Positions 52,443-61,692 are shown, numbered from the stretch's first letter. The stretch: DNA of 64,000 bases from Candidatus Babeliales bacterium (GCA_019749895.1 JAIEPG010000005.1:137371-201370), one strand, 5' to 3'. Numbers and translations are program-made. Notes: a model not told the origin generated them from the letters alone.

Positions 52443-53526
52443 GTGGAAAATTTTTGCACAAGATTATCCAAACATGTCGCTCACGGTTGTTTTCCCGCGC
52501 TCATGGCCGGGTTCTTTGTACCATCATCACGCAGAAAATTTAGAAAAAGAGCAATTAAAAAATTGTAAGTTTGTTGCACTCAAAGCCTTTGGAACTGGTA
52601 ATGAAGTGCGCTATGGGTACTACCCAAGCGGCTTGGTAACCATTATGCGCACCTTTAAGCCCGACATAATTCATGTTGAACAAGGCGACAACGCACTCAG
52701 CCTTTTCCAAAGTATTATTTTTGCAAAATTGTTTTGCCGAAAAGCAAAATTATCATTCTTTACCTGGGTAAACTGGCACCACAAATTTTCTCTCAAGTAC
52801 CGCATGTTTTGGGGCTGGATAGAAAAATTTAACCGCTTCTTTACGCACGGAGCTATTGCCGGCAACCAAGATGCAAAACAACTATTGGCAGAAAAAGGCT
52901 TTACCAAAACAACAACCGTGTGTCCACAGCTAGGCATAAACCTAAAAACATTTAAGCCGGCACACGTTGAACACCACCGCCACCGCTACATTGGCTACAT
53001 TGGCAGAATTGTTGAAGAAAAAGGCGTTATGCTGCTGGCACAAGCGTTTCATTCGCTGCACACACTGTTTCCTGACTGGCGATTAATTTTTATTGGCACA
53101 GGACCTTTTGAAAAGCAACTCATCGATTACGTAATTACCCACAAATTAATTGATGTGGTTGAATTTCGGGACCCAATAACACACGATAAAGTGCCCAACG
53201 CACTGTCGTTTATTGATATTTTAGTACTGCCATCGTACGACACCAATCGTTGGAAAGAACAATTTGGGCACGTTTTAATTGAAGCCATGGCATGCAAAGT
53301 TCCGGTTCTTGCAAGTTCTGCCGGCGAGATTCCCAACGTAGTAGCACAAGCTGGCTTGATATTTGAACAACGTAACGAACAATCATTAACAACATATTTA
53401 CACACACTCATGAGCGACGCGCACCTGCGCAACCAACTCGGAGAAAAAGGATATCAACGAGTAAAAAATCACTATTCGCATCAAGCAATTGCCAAAGCAA
53501 CGCATGACTTTTGGCAATCTCTTTAA
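52390..53526 (+). CDS. Family 4 glycosyltransferase
   Basis: A 378-residue GT-B enzyme. KILVISHTYITQINRDKW opens it. DIIHVEQGDNALSLFQSI, YIGRIVEEKGVMLLAQAF, LIFIGTGPFEKQLIDYV and the donor motif EQFGHVLIEAMACKVPVLASSAGEIPNVV follow in family order. AAGG lies eight bases before the ATG, inside the previous gene. It belongs to the unit with ugd next. Substrate unknown; its neighbour makes UDP-glucuronic acid. Confidence 0.87.
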   Translation: MKILVISHTYITQINRDKWKIFAQDYPNMSLTVVFPRSWPGSLYHHHAENLEKEQLKNCKFVALKAFGTGNEVRYGYYPSGLVTIMRTFKPDIIHVEQGDNALSLFQSIIFAKLFCRKAKLSFFTWVNWHHKFSLKYRMFWGWIEKFNRFFTHGAIAGNQDAKQLLAEKGFTKTTTVCPQLGINLKTFKPAHVEHHRHRYIGYIGRIVEEKGVMLLAQAFHSLHTLFPDWRLIFIGTGPFEKQLIDYVITHKLIDVVEFRDPITHDKVPNALSFIDILVLPSYDTNRWKEQFGHVLIEAMACKVPVLASSAGEIPNVVAQAGLIFEQRNEQSLTTYLHTLMSDAHLRNQLGEKGYQRVKNHYSHQAIAKATHDFWQSL

Positions 53527-53543
53527 AAAAAAGGAGAGAGACT

Positions 53544-54944
53544 GTGAAGATTACTGTTATTGGTGCCGGGTACGTAGGCCTGGTCACCGCCGCGTGCTTT
53601 GCGCAAAAAGACAACCAAGTCACGATTGTTGAAAACAATCAAGCAAAAATCGCCGCACTCCTGCAAGGCATTGTTCCATTTTATGAACCTGGCTTAGACC
53701 AATTGGTTGCCGCAGGTATTGCTGATAAAAAAATCAGCTTTGTTGCTGACGTTGAACAAGCGCTTAAAAACAATCAACCGGATGTTATTTTTTCCTGCGT
53801 TGGCACGCCATCACGCGAAGACGGCTCTGCCGATCTTTCATTTGTATGGCAAGTAGCACAAGAAATTGGCCAAGAAATTAATGGGTACACACTCGTTGTT
53901 AACAAATCAACAGTACCGGTGGGTACGGCAGAAAATGTTAAAGCAATTATTCAAGAACAGCTACGCTTGCGCTCTGCCAACATTTTTTTTGATGTGGCTT
54001 CTAACCCAGAGTTTTTAAAAGAAGGCGATGCACTGAGCGACTTTATGCACCCTGACCGTGTAGTAATTGGCGTTGATTCAGAAAAAGCGGCCCAGATTTT
54101 GGCCAAACTGTACCAACCCTTTTTAAAAAATCCTGATGAACAACTGGTCTGCATGGATATCCCTTCAGCAGAACTAACCAAATATGCTTCAAACGCCATG
54201 CTAGCAACACGCATTAGTTTTATGAACCAGCTAGCACTCTTGGCCGACAAAGTGGGCGCTGACATTGAAGATGTAAAAAAAGGTATGGCACTGGACCAAC
54301 GCATTGGCAAACATTTTCTTAACGCTGGCATTGGTTACGGCGGTAGCTGCTTTCCCAAAGATGTTAAAGCCCTTATTCACACCGGCAAAGAGCACCACCT
54401 GCCCATGACCTTAATTCAAGAAGTTGATGCGGTAAATATGCAACAGCGCCAACTTTTTTTTAATAAAATAATCGACTTTTATGGCGATACCATTGTCAAT
54501 AAACAAGTCGGCATTTGGGGCCTGGCTTTTAAACCGGAAACGGATGACATTCGCTACGCACCAGCTATCGACATTATTGCTCAGCTGATTACCCACGGCG
54601 CACAAGTAATTGCGTACGACCCAGTTGCTACCAGTAACATGCAACAACTTTTCAAAAATACCGTTACTTTTGCACAATCGGCAGAAGAAGTAGTTAAAGC
54701 AGCGGACTTTTTAATTATTCTAACCGAATGGCAGGAGTTTAAAACCTACGATATCACCAAGCTTGCCCAACTCAAAGACCAAGTAATCTTTGATGGCCGC
54801 AACTGCTTTGACCCAGAACTGATGCACGAGCAAGGCTTTTGTTATATCAACGTTGGCCGCAATGTGCACCATCAACAAACAAAGAAATTGTTTTCACCAA
54901 AAAAACAAGCACGTACGTGCCAACCACCATGCCAAGCAGCGTGA
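53544..54944 (+). CDS. ugd: UDP-glucose 6-dehydrogenase
   Basis: A 466-residue NAD-dependent dehydrogenase making UDP-glucuronic acid from UDP-glucose. The N-terminal NAD site is VIGAGYVGLVTAACFA. VGTPSREDGSADLS and NKSTVPVGTAENV lie in the first domain, SNPEFLKEGDALSDFMHPDRVVIG follows, and the catalytic cysteine is in IGYGGSCFPKDVKAL. The C-terminal UDP-binding domain includes WGLAFKPETDDIRYAPA. GTG at 53544 is chosen with AGGAG seven bases upstream. The last ~25 residues (KKLFSPKKQARTCQPPCQAA) go beyond the usual end. Its product feeds uxs. Confidence 0.96.
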   Translation: MKITVIGAGYVGLVTAACFAQKDNQVTIVENNQAKIAALLQGIVPFYEPGLDQLVAAGIADKKISFVADVEQALKNNQPDVIFSCVGTPSREDGSADLSFVWQVAQEIGQEINGYTLVVNKSTVPVGTAENVKAIIQEQLRLRSANIFFDVASNPEFLKEGDALSDFMHPDRVVIGVDSEKAAQILAKLYQPFLKNPDEQLVCMDIPSAELTKYASNAMLATRISFMNQLALLADKVGADIEDVKKGMALDQRIGKHFLNAGIGYGGSCFPKDVKALIHTGKEHHLPMTLIQEVDAVNMQQRQLFFNKIIDFYGDTIVNKQVGIWGLAFKPETDDIRYAPAIDIIAQLITHGAQVIAYDPVATSNMQQLFKNTVTFAQSAEEVVKAADFLIILTEWQEFKTYDITKLAQLKDQVIFDGRNCFDPELMHEQGFCYINVGRNVHHQQTKKLFSPKKQARTCQPPCQAA

Positions 54945-56146
54945 AAAAAAAGATCTTATTTGTTCATCACGGCAAAGGGCTGGGCGGGGCACCGCTCAGC
55001 CTCCTTTACTTGGTCAAGGGACTAGATCCTGAAAAATACCAAGCCGAGGTTCTTTTTTTACACAACTCCGATGCACTCAAACTTTTCCAAGAGCACGGCA
55101 TCACGTGCCACGGCCCAGTCAACCGACACGACTTTGCTCATACAAAAATTTGGTGGTTCCGGTGGTACCACGCCATCTCACTGGCACGAGCGTGTCTGGA
55201 CACCCTTAAAACAGTACACTCAATTGCCCGCCATTGGCTGGAAAAGATTCAACCCGACCTGGTACACTTGAACACCAGCTCGCTGATAGCCTGGGGCAAA
55301 ATTGCCCACAAAATGAACATCCCAGTTGTCTGGCACATCCGTGAACCACTAGCGCCTGGATACCTAGGCGCACGCAGAGCTCTGATCAAGCGCAGCGTTG
55401 AACACTATGCAGCGGCAATTGTACCCATTTGTACTAACGACGCCCTGCCCTGGCACCACAACCCCAAAACGCATGTTGTGTACAACGCTGTTAACCAAAC
55501 CGTATTTGATGCCAACCTAAACCCACATTCTTTTTTGGAATATCACCAGCTCGATACCTATTCACCAAAAATTTTATTTGTGGGTGGCCTTTCGCAAGAA
55601 AAAGGAACCTTGGTTTTATTAAAGATATTTGAAAAAATTTTAGTACACGTGCCACAGGCCCAACTCTTGATTGCTGGGTACTTCGATGTACAAACGCTTG
55701 GGACTATGAACCCAAAACGCTTCATGCCATACGGGCAATTTAACCACGCCGTCAGCACGCAATTAAAAAAAGTTAAACAATCGGTTCATCTTTTGGGCGC
55801 TATCAAAACAGTACCAGCTGCCATGGCGGCGGCCAACGTTATTGTTTTTCCTGCAACAGTTGGCCACTTTGCTCGGCCAATTATTGAAGCCGGTTTTATG
55901 AAAAAGCCAGTTGTTGCTTCTCAACTTGCTCCACTGGACGAGCTGGTAATTCATGAAAAAACGGGATACTTAATTGCACCTGAAAACCTTGAGGAGTGGG
56001 CCAGCAAAATCAGCCTACTGCTCCTCAATAAAAATAAACAAAAAACTATGGGACAAGCAGGATTTGATTTTTGTTCGCAAACATTTAGCCTGCCCAGCCA
56101 AATTACCAAAATTCAAAAAATTTATACCCAGCTTTTAAAGGAATAA
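54929..56146 (+). CDS. Family 4 glycosyltransferase
   Basis: A GT-B enzyme of about 405 residues. KKKILFVHHGKGLGGAPLSLLYLVKGL shows the acceptor glycine loop. LVHLNTSSLIAWGKIAHKMNIPVVWHIRE is typical of this GT4 branch. The C-domain has ILFVGGLSQEKGTLVLL and FARPIIEAGFMKKPVVASQLAPLDELV. It overlaps the ugd 3' end. The start is uncertain: ATG 54929 lacks a ribosome site, and a GTG at 54941 forms a GTGA overlap with the ugd stop. Sugar specificity unknown. Confidence 0.83.
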   Translation: MPSSVKKKILFVHHGKGLGGAPLSLLYLVKGLDPEKYQAEVLFLHNSDALKLFQEHGITCHGPVNRHDFAHTKIWWFRWYHAISLARACLDTLKTVHSIARHWLEKIQPDLVHLNTSSLIAWGKIAHKMNIPVVWHIREPLAPGYLGARRALIKRSVEHYAAAIVPICTNDALPWHHNPKTHVVYNAVNQTVFDANLNPHSFLEYHQLDTYSPKILFVGGLSQEKGTLVLLKIFEKILVHVPQAQLLIAGYFDVQTLGTMNPKRFMPYGQFNHAVSTQLKKVKQSVHLLGAIKTVPAAMAAANVIVFPATVGHFARPIIEAGFMKKPVVASQLAPLDELVIHEKTGYLIAPENLEEWASKISLLLLNKNKQKTMGQAGFDFCSQTFSLPSQITKIQKIYTQLLKE

Positions 56147-56148
56147 TA

Positions 56149-56961
56149 ATGTCAGAGCACAATACCACCAAAGAATCGGTTGCGCGCTATTGGAACCAGG
56201 CAAGCTGCGGCACCGAGTTTATTAAAGAAATAAAACATTCACGCGAATATTTTGAAGCAATCGAACAGTTTCGCTACAACATTGAGCCGGAAATATTTGC
56301 CTTTGCACAGTTTACGCGCTTTCACGGCAAAAAAGTACTTGAGGTTGGCGTTGGGGCTGGAACCGACTTTGTGCAGTGGGTGCGCGCAGGCGCTCATGCG
56401 TACGGCGTAGATTTAACACACGAAGCGGTTACCAACGTTTTGCATCGCTTGGCAACCTACAACTTGGCCGCCTGCGATGTACAGGTTTCCGATGCTGAAA
56501 AGCTCAACTTTGCCAACAACAGTTTTGATTTGGTCTACTCGTGGGGCGTTATTCACCACTCGCCAGACCCGGTCCAATGTTTACGTGAAATTGTACGCGT
56601 AACAAAACCAGGGGGCAGCATAAAAATTATGGTTTACAACCGTCGCTCTCTTTTTGCTTTTTATCAATATTTGCAGCACGGTCTGCTGCGTGGCAAGCCC
56701 TTTGCTAGCATGAAAAAAATATTGGCACAGCACCAAGAAAGCCCAGGGACCCAGGCTTATACGTTTAAAGAAATTAAAAATATCTTAAACGCTTTCCCGG
56801 TACGCATTAACAAGCTCCAGGCATGCACCACCAGCCACGACCTGTTGTACTACAAAAAAAATACGTTTATCAAGGCCTGCGCTTATGTTGCCGCTTGCTT
56901 GAGCGGCTGGGACCGACGCGGCTGGTTTATGACACTAGATCTTACCAAAAAAGAAGATTAA
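56149..56961 (+). CDS. Class I SAM-dependent methyltransferase
   Basis: A 270-residue methyltransferase. Motif I is VLEVGVGAGTDFVQWV, then AYGVDLT, and the late DLVYSWGVIHHSPDPVQCLREIVRVTKPGGSIKI block is typical of Methyltransf_11 enzymes. The family trait ESVARYWNQASCGTEF in the first 25 residues is common in methyltransferases of glycan loci. AAAGGA lies six bases before the ATG. It is the last gene of a plus-strand unit, and its final four bases overlap a convergent methyltransferase gene. Substrate unknown. Confidence 0.85.
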   Translation: MSEHNTTKESVARYWNQASCGTEFIKEIKHSREYFEAIEQFRYNIEPEIFAFAQFTRFHGKKVLEVGVGAGTDFVQWVRAGAHAYGVDLTHEAVTNVLHRLATYNLAACDVQVSDAEKLNFANNSFDLVYSWGVIHHSPDPVQCLREIVRVTKPGGSIKIMVYNRRSLFAFYQYLQHGLLRGKPFASMKKILAQHQESPGTQAYTFKEIKNILNAFPVRINKLQACTTSHDLLYYKKNTFIKACAYVAACLSGWDRRGWFMTLDLTKKED

Positions 56962-57806
56962 AACGTTATCATCTTTTGTATCTTCAAAATCATGGTCTCA
57001 GCATTTTTTTCGTTATTGTAACGGGCTTCATAACGGTTCACCAACCAGCCAAGGCCATTAAAAAAACCGTTGATCAGCGGTAACAATGGATACGAAATAA
57101 TTTTATACAGCCAGCGCAACCAACCTGGCACTTTTTTAGAATGGAGTAGCTTGGCATCCAGACGGGCAACCGGATAGTAAAAACGATTATAAACTTTGGC
57201 TTTCAACTGATGGCACTCAAACCACCCTTCAACAATTTCAAGATTATGCTTGGCAAGTAATGTTTTTACCTCTTCAAATGAATAATGCTTATAGTGCCCG
57301 TACGGCTGGTGCTGATACCACCGCGGACTCTTTTCAGCCGGGCCCTGAACCACAAAGTTGGGCGTTGTTAAAAAGATAACACCGTCACTGGCCAAAACCT
57401 TGGGCAAAGCACTTAAAAAGTTATCTACATCGTCCAACGGAATATGCTCAAAAACTTCGGCTAGCAAAATAAAGTCAAAAGGTTTTTCTTGCTCGAGCGC
57501 TGGCACTAGGTCTTGCAACAAGCCCTCGCGCAACATGACGTTGGGGCAAGCCTGGCGCACACGGTCCCAACTCTGCTTGTTGCCTTGAACCTCAATAGCA
57601 ACACCCTGCTTAAAAAACTCGGCCAGTAACCTGGTCAGCCGCCCGTCACCGGCTCCCACATCTAAAAACCGACCACGCTTAGCCCCAAAAATAACCTTTT
57701 CAAGTTGCCCAAGCCAAAACCTAACGGCATAGTCGGGCAGGCGGTTTGAAAAGCCCGTATGGATTTGACCTTGCTTGTACAATGAAGTATAACGGTTATA
57801 CAGCAT
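56958..57806 (-). CDS. Class I SAM-dependent methyltransferase
   Basis: A 282-residue methyltransferase. RFLDVGAGDGRLTRLLAEFF is motif I, VAIEVQGNK ends strand 2, and FILLAEVFEHIPL plus VLASDGVIFLTTPN follow. A hydrophobic stretch near the C-terminus (WLYKIISYPLLPLINGFFNGLGWLV) suggests membrane association, like some polyprenyl-linked substrate enzymes. GGAG lies five bases before the ATG at 57806. It stands alone on the minus strand between two plus-strand units. Substrate unknown. Confidence 0.8.
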   Translation of the reverse strand: MLYNRYTSLYKQGQIHTGFSNRLPDYAVRFWLGQLEKVIFGAKRGRFLDVGAGDGRLTRLLAEFFKQGVAIEVQGNKQSWDRVRQACPNVMLREGLLQDLVPALEQEKPFDFILLAEVFEHIPLDDVDNFLSALPKVLASDGVIFLTTPNFVVQGPAEKSPRWYQHQPYGHYKHYSFEEVKTLLAKHNLEIVEGWFECHQLKAKVYNRFYYPVARLDAKLLHSKKVPGWLRWLYKIISYPLLPLINGFFNGLGWLVNRYEARYNNEKNAETMILKIQKMITF

Positions 57807-57883
57807 AAACACTCCCCTTTTTGGTTGGTTTTCAGGCCTAATGACGAACCTTTTTTTTCATGCTAAACTCACAGTCTAGATCG

Positions 57884-57899
57884 TATACTTGATCAAGTA
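57884..57899 (+). promoter_or_regulatory. -10 box overlapped by a perfect palindrome upstream of grpE
   Basis: TATACT (57884-57889) fits a -10 element about 50 bases before the grpE ATG, though no clear -35 is seen. The perfect 14-base palindrome TACTTGATCAAGTA (57886-57899) overlaps it, the usual place for a repressor operator. The CIRCE heat-shock inverted repeat (TTAGCACTC-N9-GAGTGCTAA) is not present. Confidence 0.4.
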
Positions 57900-57940
57900 A
57901 ATACACTCGAATTTTGATGATAAACCAAGGAGCCACAGCG

Positions 57941-58447
57941 ATGGAAGCAGAAGATATAAAAAACGAAGAACTTAATGATCAAAACGAAGAACAAACACAA
58001 ACAGTTGAGTCACAACCAACACAAGAAACATTTCAAGAAAAGTTCATTAAACTCAGCGCTGATTTAGAAAATTATAAGCGCCGCGTGAGCAGAGAACGTG
58101 CTGAGTGGATGGATATGGCACAAATGAATCTCTTGGTTGCACTCTTGCCCATTTTTGACGAACTTGACCGCGCCCTTGCCTTGGCAAGCGCTGCTCAAAC
58201 AGACAGCGCTAACAATGCCTGGCTTGATGGCTTGAAATTAATCCAAAAAAATTGGCAAAAAAAGCTTGAAGAAATTCATGTAAAAGTAATTGATGCAGCA
58301 GGTATGTTTAACCCTGAATTACATGAAGCGTTAATGCAAGTTGAAGACCCTGAAAAAGAATCCGGACACATTGTTCAAGTGTTTCACAAGGGCTATACCT
58401 TTAAAGACAAAGCAATTGTGCATGCAAAGGTAAGCGTCGCTAAATAA
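57941..58447 (+). CDS. grpE: Nucleotide exchange factor GrpE
   Basis: A 168-residue GrpE, the DnaK co-chaperone that speeds ADP release. The N-terminal ~45 residues are acidic and Gln-rich. The long helix FQEKFIKLSADLENYKRRVSRERAEW and the four-helix region LLVALLPIFDELDRAL follow. The beta domain ends with MFNPELHEALMQVEDPEKESGHIVQVFHKGYTFKDKAIVHAKVSVAK. AAGGAG lies eight bases before the ATG at 57941. DnaK and DnaJ are not adjacent. It heads an operon with pssA, htrA and tlyA. Confidence 0.96.
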   Translation: MEAEDIKNEELNDQNEEQTQTVESQPTQETFQEKFIKLSADLENYKRRVSRERAEWMDMAQMNLLVALLPIFDELDRALALASAAQTDSANNAWLDGLKLIQKNWQKKLEEIHVKVIDAAGMFNPELHEALMQVEDPEKESGHIVQVFHKGYTFKDKAIVHAKVSVAK

Positions 58448-58454
58448 AAAGATT

Positions 58455-59216
58455 ATGATTGTGCGCATACTGCGAAAAAAAATCTCTTCGTCAACCCGCC
58501 CTTACCGGCGGGTTATTAGCTTTAAGCGGTTTACCAGGCGTGCAAACCTTAATCAACTTCCCAATTTAATAACACTGGGTAATGCCTTTTTTGGCTTTAG
58601 CTCCATGGTCTTTGCCGCACACGGCAATTTTGCTGCAGCGAGTTATTTCATTTTGCTGGGTGCGCTGATGGACGCCCTGGATGGTCGCGTTGCGCGCTAC
58701 GTTGGCGTTACCAGCGAGCTTGGTTTGCAACTTGATTCTCTAAGCGATGCTATTTCATTTTGCATGGCCCCCGCCTTTTTGACCTATTTTTGGGTCTTAC
58801 GCAAGGTTGGTTTTATTGGCTACCTTGCCTGCGCTTTTTTTTTATTAGCAGGCATTGCCCGCCTGGCAAAATTTAATATCACCAGCCAAGAACAAGTAAC
58901 TTCATTTGGCGGCATGCCTACCACATTGGCTGGCTGCTTTTTGGTAACAGTGCTACTCAACAGCCAAACAGCATTACTACAACCATCGTTTATTTTTTTT
59001 ATTTTAGCACTCGTGATTTTTCTTGGGCTGCTCATGATCAGCCCAATACGCTTTCCTAGCTTTAAAAAAATGAGCAAAAATTGGTATGCGCTGAGCAGCT
59101 TACTCTGTGCAGCCTTCGTTATTAGCATGGGTTTTCTTAAAGTATTACTTTTACTTTTTCTTGCTTACTTTGTTTTTACCTTTATTCAGGCATTTGTTAC
59201 CATCGTACGAAAATAA
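58455..59216 (+). CDS. pssA: CDP-diacylglycerol-serine O-phosphatidyltransferase
   Basis: A 253-residue membrane enzyme that makes phosphatidylserine from CDP-diacylglycerol and serine. The CDP-alcohol phosphotransferase motif is complete: D73-x2-D76-G-x2-A-R81-x8-G90-x3-D94-x3-D98. About seven membrane helices follow. The N-terminus is strongly basic. The PssA call, not PgsA, rests on the opening LPNLITLGNAFFGFSSMVFAAHGNFAAASYFILLGALMDALDG-type context (residues 35-77). No decarboxylase (psd) gene is adjacent. The ribosome site is weak, eight bases after the grpE stop. Confidence 0.85.
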   Translation: MIVRILRKKISSSTRPYRRVISFKRFTRRANLNQLPNLITLGNAFFGFSSMVFAAHGNFAAASYFILLGALMDALDGRVARYVGVTSELGLQLDSLSDAISFCMAPAFLTYFWVLRKVGFIGYLACAFFLLAGIARLAKFNITSQEQVTSFGGMPTTLAGCFLVTVLLNSQTALLQPSFIFFILALVIFLGLLMISPIRFPSFKKMSKNWYALSSLLCAAFVISMGFLKVLLLLFLAYFVFTFIQAFVTIVRK

Positions 59217-59240
59217 CAATTTTCAAAAGGGAGATCGTTC

Positions 59241-60908
59241 ATGCAATCACGTATCAACAAATTTCTTGCTCTGCCGGTACTGATCAGCCTCGCACTGGTT
59301 GGCGGAGGCATTTATTATCTTCATGAACGGCACAAAAAATTTGATCATCTAGAAAGCTTGCTCGACCAGTACGCATCAATGAAAGACTCGCTAGAAAAAG
59401 TACTGATACACAAAAATATACCTACCAGCACAGCAACCGTTACCTCCGAGCCACAAGATGAAACAACAATATCTTCCAGCTGGATCGACATTCAAAAAAA
59501 GGTAAAAAACACCGTCGTTCAAGTATTTGCTCAAATTAATGAATTTAACTGGCTAGAACCTTACAAAACACCGCGCCAAGGCGAGGGTGCCGGTAGTGGT
59601 TTTTTTATTAATGACCAAGGCCATGTTATTACCAATTACCACGTAGTGATGCAGTCTACCAACATCGAAATTCAAATTCCTCTATTTGGTATGGAACGCT
59701 TTGACGCAAAATTGATTGGTGCCAGCCCAGAACGCGACATTGCCCTACTTAAAGTTACCGACGAAGCACTTGAAAAAATTAAACAAAAACTTCATCCAAT
59801 CCCCTTTTTAACTTTTGATGATTCTGACGCAGTTATCCGTTCGCAAGAAATTTTAGCGCTTGGCTACCCTCTGGCACAAAGCAGGCTTAAAAGCACACTG
59901 GGCATTGTAAGCGGGCGCGAAACGCTGGGCTACTTTGGTTATATTCAAGTAACCACGCCACTCAACCCAGGCAACTCAGGCGGTCCTGCACTCAATAACG
60001 CCGGCAAGGTTGTGGGCATTAACTCACGCGGCGTTATGGGCGCACAAAACGTTGGCTACATAATTCCTATCAACGAAGTTAAAAGCGCATTAAATGATTT
60101 GTACCGCGTTCCCTTGCTGCGCAAACCAACGCTGGGCTGCATCTTTACTTATGCAACACCTGAAATGGTCAGCTACCTGGGCAACCCAGATCAAGGCGGT
60201 TGGTACATTGCCAAAGTGTTTGACAACACACTGTTAAAAAAAGCAGGCCTAAAAAAAGACGATATGCTCTACAAAGTTAATGGCTACCGCATCGACATGT
60301 ACGGCGAGCTTGATGTGCCATGGAGCGAAGATAAAGTTTCGCTTTTTGAGCTGCTTAACCGCTACAAGATTGGCGATACGTTAAACTTTTCAATTTATCG
60401 CAAAGGCAAGCCAATGGAATTTGCGTTTAAACTTGATGACAGTTACTTGCCACCCATCCGTACCATTTATTCCGAATTTGAACCAGAAGCAATTGATTAC
60501 GAAATTATTGGCGGCATGGTGGTTATGCCACTTTCGCTCAACCACGTAAGTATTATGATTTCTGGCGTACCTAGCTTGGTAAAATACGGCCAGCCCGACA
60601 AACAACATACGCCGGCGCTGGTTATTACCCACGTTTTACCAAATTCACAAGCGTCGCGTGCACGCGTTTTGCGCCCTGGAGAAATTATTGCCGCCATCAA
60701 CAACGAAAAAGTACAAACGCTGGACGACCTACGCAAAGCAGTCCTCAAGAGCAAAGACAAAGAATTTTTAACGGTAAGAACCGACAACAACTTGTACGGC
60801 GTTTTATCGGTTGATCGCATTGTCAAAGATGAGCCAATGCTTTCAGCACAATATTTTTATAAATCATCACCACTCATTGAACACCTACGAGAAGAGAAAC
60901 GTGGCTAA
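59241..60908 (+). CDS. htrA: HtrA-family serine protease with PDZ domains
   Basis: A 555-residue envelope protease. A single N-terminal hydrophobic segment (FLALPVLISLALVGGGIYYL) anchors or exports it. The trypsin-like domain has H134 in VITNYHVV, D166 in ERDIALLKV and nucleophile S246 in LNPGNSGGPAL, the full triad. PDZ-like regions lie at about 300-390 and near the C-terminus (LPNSQASRARVLRPGEIIAAINNEKV). It probably degrades or refolds periplasmic proteins. AGGGAG lies seven bases before the ATG. The 3' end overlaps the tlyA start by eight bases. Confidence 0.92.
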   Translation: MQSRINKFLALPVLISLALVGGGIYYLHERHKKFDHLESLLDQYASMKDSLEKVLIHKNIPTSTATVTSEPQDETTISSSWIDIQKKVKNTVVQVFAQINEFNWLEPYKTPRQGEGAGSGFFINDQGHVITNYHVVMQSTNIEIQIPLFGMERFDAKLIGASPERDIALLKVTDEALEKIKQKLHPIPFLTFDDSDAVIRSQEILALGYPLAQSRLKSTLGIVSGRETLGYFGYIQVTTPLNPGNSGGPALNNAGKVVGINSRGVMGAQNVGYIIPINEVKSALNDLYRVPLLRKPTLGCIFTYATPEMVSYLGNPDQGGWYIAKVFDNTLLKKAGLKKDDMLYKVNGYRIDMYGELDVPWSEDKVSLFELLNRYKIGDTLNFSIYRKGKPMEFAFKLDDSYLPPIRTIYSEFEPEAIDYEIIGGMVVMPLSLNHVSIMISGVPSLVKYGQPDKQHTPALVITHVLPNSQASRARVLRPGEIIAAINNEKVQTLDDLRKAVLKSKDKEFLTVRTDNNLYGVLSVDRIVKDEPMLSAQYFYKSSPLIEHLREEKRG

Positions 60909-61641
60909 AGAAAAAAAGCGTTTAGACGCCCTGATACAAGAACTGTACCCTCACTTAACGCGCAACCAAATACAAAGCTTTATTCTGCAGGGCAAAGTTA
61001 AAGTTAACGATGTTGTTAACACCAAACCAGGAACTCAGGTTGGCCTTGATGCCGTTATTGGCATGGAGGCCGACCAACCTAAATTTGCCAGTCGCGCCGG
61101 CTTTAAGCTTGAAGCAGCACTGGAGCATTTTAAGGTTGATGTTACCGATCTCGTTGCACTTGACGCCGGCATTTCAACCGGCGGCTTTACCGACTGCCTT
61201 TTGCAAAACGGCATTAAGCGCGTTTATGGCATTGATGTGGGCTATGGGCAAGTGCACGAAAAGGTACGCACCAACTCAAGTTTAATCTTGATGGAAAAAA
61301 CAAACCTACGCCTGCTTGAAGGCCTGCCCGAAAAGGTAGATTTGGTCACGCTTGATTTGTCGTTTATCTCAATTTTAAAAGTCATGCCAGCACTGGTTAA
61401 CGTTATCAAGCCAACGGGCAAAATTATCACGCTGATTAAGCCTCAATTTGAAGCTGAACGTGAAGATATCCAGCGCGGCGGCGTAGTGCGCGATGCAGCG
61501 GTTCATGAGCGGGTTATTGAAAAAGTTAAGCAAGGCATGAAAGAGTTTGGCTTTACCATGGTTGGCGTTATTGAATCGCCCATTGTTGGCGCTACATCTG
61601 GCAATAAAGAGTTTTTGGCTTTATTTGAATATTCTGCATAA
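60901..61641 (+). CDS. tlyA: TlyA-family rRNA 2'-O-methyltransferase
   Basis: A 246-residue protein. The N-terminus is an S4 RNA-binding domain (KRLDALIQELYPHLTRNQIQSFILQGKVKVN). An RrmJ/FtsJ-type methyltransferase follows, with ALDAGISTGGFTDCLL, VYGIDVGYGQ and the catalytic-type LVTLDLSFISILKVMP and KPQFEAEREDIQRGGVVRD motifs. Characterised members methylate ribosomal RNA riboses. GTG at 60901 is chosen: it lies in a purine-rich context (GAAGAGAAAC) and overlaps the htrA end. Earlier in-frame ATG codons lie inside htrA and are not family sequence. Confidence 0.92.
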   Translation: MAKEKKRLDALIQELYPHLTRNQIQSFILQGKVKVNDVVNTKPGTQVGLDAVIGMEADQPKFASRAGFKLEAALEHFKVDVTDLVALDAGISTGGFTDCLLQNGIKRVYGIDVGYGQVHEKVRTNSSLILMEKTNLRLLEGLPEKVDLVTLDLSFISILKVMPALVNVIKPTGKIITLIKPQFEAEREDIQRGGVVRDAAVHERVIEKVKQGMKEFGFTMVGVIESPIVGATSGNKEFLALFEYSA

Positions 61642-61660
61642 AAAATCCCGCACAAACAGC

Positions 61661-61692
61661 AAAAAAGCCGCAGTGTTTACTGCGGCTTTTTT
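61661..61692. terminator. Bidirectional intrinsic terminator
   Basis: A perfect 14-bp stem (61661-61674 with 61679-61692, core GCCGCAGT / ACTGCGGC, loop GTTT) with A and T runs at its ends. It lies 19 bases after the tlyA stop and 24 bases before the convergent gene's stop at 61717, so it can stop transcripts from both sides. Confidence 0.92.

Noticed and set aside
57813-57940. CIRCE heat-shock element before grpE
   Set aside because: A TGCTAAACTC run looks partly like one arm, but the inverted partner GAGTGCTAA at nine bases is missing.
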